Under the pieces are notes generated by a model that was given only the letters and a program-made list of their open reading frames with translations, made no database searches and had not been told where the DNA came from. From Lathyrus oleraceus (Eukaryota; Streptophyta; Magnoliopsida; Fabales; Fabaceae), in contig NC_066579.1 of the NCBI RefSeq assembly GCF_024323335.1, forward strand, positions 249,419,575 to 249,483,574: a DNA stretch of 64,000 bases, in the 5' to 3' direction. Below, piece by piece: positions 58,881 through 64,000 of the stretch. The position numbers were made by a program, and so were the translations under genes. How positions within the stretch are numbered: the stretch's first letter is position 1; each line of letters begins with the position of its first letter.

Positions 58881-60350
58881 AAACTCCGCTGGGGATAAAT
58901 GAATTGATGCCGGCTACTGGGCAAACCATTCATTTCTTCCACAGGGCAGCACAAAAAACAGCTGACACAACGCCGATTCGGGATTGATCCGAAAAGACAG
59001 ACTGAATCAAAACACGTCCTATGAGGATATAGCTCAATAGGAACATCCATCCCAATATATGTGTTGGGAGGAAACAGGAGAAACCGTCATCCACGAGGAG
59101 ATATCTCAGTGGGGAACTGCAGAAGGAAAATACAGACACTTTCTGCTTATGGGCTGACTCTATATGGAGAGATTTAACCACCCGACATATGCTTAGGGAG
59201 ATCTATAAAGAGATCTATATCACCCATAGCAGGAGAATAACAATCAAGAGATATATGGCAAACAATGCAACATGAATATCTGAATGTTTTATGATCATGC
59301 ATGAATATGCGTGATTTATGTTTGATGAATGCTGACAAAACAGACATATCTAACACAAACAGGTCCCGGAACTAAACGCCCGGTACTATACTTCCAGGGG
59401 AAAAACCAACTGGAAAGCCAATCTGCTAGAGATCCACATGCTGTAAAGCAAAGATCTGCGGGTACTGCAGGGGATCAGGGGAATCCTGAGGATATCTACA
59501 GGGGATCAGTATCAACTGAGAAACAAAAGTTCATGGCTCAACCAAGAACTGCTGCAAAAGCAACTCCAAACAAATCCGGGGAACAACCCACTGAAGGAGA
59601 ATCATCCGAGTAGAATCTAACTGCACAAGTAACTCTACTGGGGAAAGTTGTTGGCTATCCTTCTAGGGAACAAACCACTGAAGGAGAAAGCACCACACAA
59701 GTAGATTCTGCAACAAGCCACTCTACTCGGGGAGAACATACATCCGACGGATCACACAAGTAGATTTTGCAAATAGCCACTCTACTGAGGATCAAGAGTA
59801 AATCAGGAAATCATTCCAGTCTTTGGGATGCTAGAGCCATCAACCGACCCTACTGGGGATTGAGATAGCTTTCAACAGGCAGGAACTGCCACAACAACCA
59901 TTCTGCAGACTAAGCTGGAAAAAATGGAAAGCAACCATGCTGAGGAGAGACACAACAACTCCGCCGGCGACTACACTGGGGAGAGACTACTGCTGGAGAA
60001 GAACGCGAAGTCGTCAACAACATCTCTGCTTGCGACTATACTGGGGAACAACCCCACCAACAGCTCTGCTTGCGACAATGCTGGGGAAAGCGGGGAAGGT
60101 ACCGGGATATCAATCCATATACCACTGAATCTACCACAATGAGAATAACCATGTTGGGGAAGAGTACTGCTGAGGAAGAAACTGAGTCTTCAACAAGCTC
60201 TCTTCTTGGGGAACAACCCCAACAGCAAAGCGGGAGAAAGAGGATACAACCAAATGCCAGGAATATGAACCAAGGTCTTACCTGTTGGAAATCATGCCAC
60301 CCTCGGGAGAGCACTGAGACATTCCTGAGTATCCTTTCATCATTGTGAAT
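58881..60350 (-). repeat. E4 3' UTR: PBS-complementary repeats
   Basis: Repeated CTGGGGA phrases on the plus strand. Three long matches to the E4 PBS read CGGCGACTACACTGGGGA (59965-59982, 16 of 18), then 60030-60047 (15 of 18), then 60070-60087 (15 of 18 to the E1-E3 version). Being on the opposite strand to the PBS, they are complementary to it in the RNA. No gene is visible. Confidence 0.75.
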
Positions 60351-60909
60351 ATTCACTTTGTTTAAAACAAAAATTTTGAAAAATTTATTTGTTTAAAACA
60401 ATGATATTTTATCAATTAAAACATGCAAAACATTTGTTGAATTGAAACAAATAAGAGTGCAAATAATTGGATAAAAGCTCAAATTTATTTGATGGAATGG
60501 TAGCCTGCAAATGGCAAGACTCCATAGATTTGTACAAATTTGAAATCAGTGATATATATTGGAAGAGGGCTACATTGAACATAATGATCCTTTCTCTACC
60601 AATTTGAATCTCGATGTATTCGAAGCTTCAGTTGACGACGAATCGAGAATCTCTGACGAAAAGACGGCTGCGAAGCAGAAAGTCTTGTCAGGATGCAGTT
60701 ACTTGCCGAATCCCTAATTTTTTTGCCTAGATTGCCCCAGGGTGAGGTACTCAATCTGGCGGGATGCAAATATACTTTTTTCAAGTCTCTAATTTTTACC
60801 TGGATTACCCTTGCGGGTTCTCCACCGAGACGCTCATTTTTGCCTAAGTCGCCCTTTCGGGTTTTTAACTTAGCGAGCTATTCTGTTTTTCATTTGCATA
60901 TACTTTTTT
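60351..60909 (-). other. E4 spacer between repeats and integrase remnant
   Basis: AT-rich sequence, then phrases (GCCTAGATTGCCCC, GCCTAAGTCGCCC) like those downstream of E3 integrase. No gene seen. Confidence 0.6.
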
Positions 60910-61248
60910 TTAGGCAAAGTATTTCTTGACTGCATCTGAATTCACGGGACGAGTGAAATCCTCCCCATCCATTGTTGTAAGCATCAAAGCACCGCCTGAA
61001 AAGGCTCTCTTAACAACATATGGACCCTCGTAGTTTGGAGTCCACTTGCCCCTGGAATCGGGCACGAAAGACAAGACTTTCTTGAGCACGAGGTCACCTT
61101 CTCGGAACACACGAGGTTTGACCTTCTTATCGAATGCTTTCTTCATTCTCTGCTGATATAACTGACCATGGCACATGGCAGTTAATCGCTTCTCTTCAAT
61201 CAGATTCAACTGGTCATAACGACTCTGAATCCATTCAGCATCAGTCAA
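60910..61248 (-). pseudogene. E4 integrase C-terminal remnant
   Basis: 112 residues matching the end of E3 integrase: AEWIQSRYDQLNLIEEKRL, then QQRMKKAFDKKVKPR, KWTPNYEGPYVVKR and SDAVKKYFA. The frame is open and ends at the natural stop, but the zinc domain and D-D-E core upstream are absent. At its 5' side the sequence passes into T-rich DNA. Confidence 0.88.
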
Positions 61249-61560
61249 CTAGGGACTTGAGGGTATCATTTTTCTTTTTTCTTTTGAAAAAAGATTTTGA
61301 AAATTTTTTCCTGATTTTTCCTGATTTTTCATTCTTTTTTTTTTCCCTCTCTCTTTTCATTTTTTTTGATTGCATTTGTAATGCCCCAGTTTGACTGTTG
61401 CTGGGTTCTTGAGACGCAGCTGAATGATCTGCTTTTCATTGCTCAAGTGCTCGGGTAATCTCGTCAGGAATCCCCTTCAACATCATCTTCCTCTGCCTCA
61501 AATACAAAGAATTCAAGATTGGGAGATGGCGTTGGATCATTATGTTCAATGGGTTTAGAA
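61249..61560 (-). pseudogene. E4 pol N-terminal remnant
   Basis: In sense direction NLEFFVFEAEEDDVEG is followed, after a frame change, by IPDEITRALEQ. This corresponds to the acidic start of pol in E3 (NPIYHAEEEGEEDCELPGELARLL). RT and everything up to the integrase end is deleted beyond it. A TATGCAG acceptor-like site lies just upstream at about 61567. Between 61249 and 61440 there is T-rich DNA with no coding signal. Confidence 0.65.
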
Positions 61561-61822
61561 GTCCCTGCATAATGATTCTGGATAATGAAAAGCTTTTGAA
61601 TTTAAACAAACAAATCATTATGCAGATGAAAAATGTTTTCTTGTTTTTCATGGGTTCTTTGTGATCACTGATTTCATGCAAAAGCAAAAAGTGAAAACAA
61701 ATGGAAGAACAAATGTTTAACAATGCATTAATTGAATGAAAACATCATTGTATTAAATGCTGCCAACAATGTCATCACTTCTCCTTTTGGCATGGGAGAA
61801 GGGTTTTAAACAAAGTGAACAA

Positions 61823-62085
61823 TTACTCTGATCTATGGATGATTGTAGGAACATCTACAGCGACCCAATTGTGGCAGACACCACCAGGTATGACGAAATT
61901 GTTCAAATCTTCTGCATCCTCTTCCAAGATAGCAGCAGCTTCTTCCTCAGGTTAATCATCATGGATGAATCCTCCACTCTTGAACAAACCTTGCTCATTA
62001 TATGCCCCAGACGAGTAGCCAATGCCAGCCCGGGACCTGTTGTCTAGGAATAAATCCATCAACAGCACTTAGTATAGCAAATCCC
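61823..62085 (-). pseudogene. E4 gag-protease C-terminal tail remnant
   Basis: The residues SRAGIGYSSGA, then an acidic stretch (EEEAAAILEEDAEDLNNF), then IPGGVCHNWVAVDVP correspond to the tail of Tat gag-protease frames (in E3: DRFGVGYQPD to IKPCAPGMEIQNW). A stop follows IHHDD. The terminal GAG|TAA has the GT donor form of the E2 and E3 introns. The protease and capsid are deleted upstream. Confidence 0.65.
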
Positions 62086-62498
62086 TCCTCTGAGTTCACA
62101 ACTCTCTTGCTCAAAACGGTCCATAAATCTGGAAGAGTTGGCTCTGGTGTAGTACCGGCGAAGTGCGTCTTCAAAATAAATGAAGATCGCAGGGTCAGAC
62201 CACAAGACGGGAGACCGGAACAAAACACCCGCTTATGCAAATGATGCATGAAGTGTTTATGCATATGCTTGTTTTTTATCTCAAAGGAACTCGAGGGTTT
62301 TATTTGCAAACTTTGAAATATTAACATTTTGATCGTATATGAGAATATCTCATCAGATGCATCAGGTGAAAAAATTTTCCCGGTTTTTTCCATGTTTGAA
62401 ATTTTTTGCAAATAAACTCCTTTGAGTTCCTTGAAAATTTTCTTTTTATCTGATGATATGGATGCAGATGAATGCATGAATGCAACAATCACACTCAA
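62086..62498 (-). other. Unexplained open frame in E4
   Basis: A 166-residue frame (62498-61998) runs through here and into the tail remnant in the wrong frame. Its middle (CGLTLRSSFILKTHFAGTTPEPTLPDLWT) has normal amino-acid composition. I do not recognise it. It may be deleted-gag or leader debris. Lys- and Met/His-rich ends look non-coding. Confidence 0.35.
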
Positions 62499-63394
62499 GG
62501 ATCAAGCAAATCACACCAAACAAAGGTCGTGGGAAAGCTCATTGTATCCCTAATATCAATCATCCATTTTGGTGGATTTAGGTTTTCACCTTATCAACAC
62601 CCAAGTTCCATTGATATTAACGGTACATGAACCGGCTCTAACATCCTTAATATCAATCATCCATTTTGGCGGATTATGGCTTGCACCTTATCAACGCCCA
62701 AGTTCCATTGATATTAACGATATTTGAACGACTCAACCACGAATCACGGGTTTGCTGAGAGTCACGAGCATGGAGTCCTGGTTAAGAACCATCCAAAGGG
62801 AGTGTACTAGGGTTTAAACCTGCCAGACATGTTCTACCAGAGGTTCCCATAATCATCGTCCCATCTCTCGGATATTATCGGAGGAACGAATACTCGTATT
62901 CCAAAAATATTCTCAAGAGAGACTCTTATGAGTGTAGTATCGCGTAACAATCGCATCAGATCTTACATCTGAACGACCTCTGCACTACGTCATAAAAAAT
63001 AGGCCAAGATGGGTTTGGTAAACTAAGGTCCTTGGCTTCTAAGGCACATGATTGAACGAATAATGCCTAACCACAAATAGCTTGTGTGACATTATTAATC
63101 CAACATGACCTCCACCAAGTGAATGGACTCGCAAGTCAACTGGCTAAGGAATACTCCACACCAGTCAACAAGACTATGTCATTCTCCTATCCTAGAGTGC
63201 ACTCGAGTTCGGGTATAGAACTCATCTCACAGAGATCACCAAAGCAACAACAATTGTATATCAAGCAATTCAAACATTACAATCAATACAGTTATCCCAA
63301 ATTGTACAAAAATATGTCAAATAACACATAAACAAATATCATACAACAAGGGTGAAAAGTAGGCAATACCACCAGGGAAGGTCTAATGTTCTAT
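62499..63394 (-). other. E4 5' leader with a duplicated inverted-repeat segment
   Basis: Related to the E2 leader over much of its length. Two tandem copies of about 97 bp (62548-62642 and 62644-62738) each carry TAATATCAAT/ATTGATATTA arms (62551-62560 with 62610-62619; 62648-62657 with 62707-62716). No gene is visible. Confidence 0.7.
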
Positions 63395-63412
63395 TCCCCA
63401 GTGAAGTCGCCA
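63395..63412 (-). other. E4 primer-binding site (variant)
   Basis: The sense strand reads TGGCGACTTCACTGGGGA, differing from the E1-E3 site at three positions, and lies six bases from the LTR at 63419. The tRNA may be an isoacceptor of the same primer. Confidence 0.8.
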
Positions 63413-63418
63413 CTTTTC

Positions 63419-64000
63419 TGTAGCGGTCTATTCGTCGCTATATGATTTATTGATTAAACCATAAGCAAAGTATACAATGAATCGAGTCGCCACCGCACTT
63501 TTATTTATCCTAAGGACTGGTTAAAAAGCGAACAAAAACCTAAGAAGTTTTACACGTAGAAAACCAATAAAAGATCAGAGAATCTGGGTAAGGGGTAAAT
63601 TACGCAATGGGAAGGTGTTAGGCACCCATCACGTCCTAGGTACTCCTAGGGAGCCCTTTTCACACTTGTTGTATAAAAAATGTTTATTTGTTTATGACAT
63701 ATTGTGCAAACATGAATGGGATGATGAGAAAAGAATGTACAAGTTAGTTATCTTTGTGTTCGAACGGATGAACCCGTTGCCTACGTACCTTTCATCAAAG
63801 GTAAGGATCAAAACGCCGTAGTTCGGCTAAAAGATTTCCAAAAATTAGTGAGTTCATTTTAAGACACAAGCACTAAGGCTTTTCATTACCAATGGGAGAA
63901 AACTCAACCAACATCAACAATCCACCATGCGAGGACGGCTTCAACATACTAGTGAGGGGTTAACCCTATAATAAGTATGGAAGACTTACAATCAACTCAC
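63419..64000 (-). repeat. E4 5' LTR, start
   Basis: TGTAGCGGTC onwards matches 50681-51262 with about four single-base differences. The rest lies outside the window. Confidence 0.92.

Larger units (their letters stand above)
50681..64000 (-). mobile_element. E4: internally deleted Ogre/Tat-type element (continues past the window)
   Basis: 3' LTR 50681-56082 and the start of the 5' LTR at 63419 flank only 7.3 kb of internal DNA. In sense order it has PBS, leader, an unexplained frame, the gag-protease tail, the pol N-terminus, the integrase C-terminus and a long repetitive 3' UTR. RT, RNase H, the integrase core and most of gag are missing. The first 580 bp of the two LTRs differ at about four positions by eye, so insertion is recent. 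CCAAG at 50676-50680 is the expected left target duplication; the right copy is outside the window. Confidence 0.88.

Overview
The window is plant nuclear DNA made of LTR retrotransposons inserted into one another; I see no host gene, rRNA or tRNA gene. Giant Ogre/Tat-type Ty3/gypsy elements dominate. Their marks are LTRs of 4-5 kb, a primer-binding site (PBS) starting TGGCGAC, an extra ORF upstream of gag, a pol with two RNase H domains, an intron between protease and reverse transcriptase, and long repetitive 3' UTRs. Such elements are abundant in legumes of the pea/vetch tribe (Fabeae), so a large-genome legume is the likely source; that is inference.

Nesting, oldest first. (1) A decayed chromovirus-like Ty3/gypsy element on the minus strand: gag-protease at 34879-36261, RT-RNase H-integrase at 648-2787. 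(2) Two LTRs of one family ('family A') landed in it in opposite orientations: one at the left edge (1-647), one at 2788-34873, flanked by GAAAC on both sides. (3) Inside the second lie element E1 (3552-29280, minus strand) and a solo LTR (29287-34233, flanked by CCCCT). (4) E2 (7502-17811, plus strand) sits in the 3' LTR of E1 with ATATG duplicated.

To the right is E3 (about 36262 to 50680 and beyond, minus strand), the best-preserved element. In order it has ORF1, gag-protease, an intron, RT-RNase H-archaeal-type RNase H, and integrase, with only two in-frame stops seen. Its 5' LTR is split at 50680 by E4 (50681 to past the window end, minus strand), an internally deleted relative with only scraps of gag/pol. 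E1 keeps a broken gag and no pol. E2 keeps a long gag but has lost protease, RT and the integrase core. E1, E2 and E4 therefore look non-autonomous, and E3 is the only near-complete source of enzymes here.

The most interesting signal is in the 3' UTRs. E1, E2, E3 and E4 each carry arrays of small inverted repeats in which a short core (the loop) is constant. In E1, E2 and E4 some arms change together so that they still pair. E2, E3 and E4 also carry many 3' UTR copies of a motif complementary to the element's own PBS, that is, resembling the 3' end of the primer tRNA. These patterns were read by eye and I found no standard feature that explains them.
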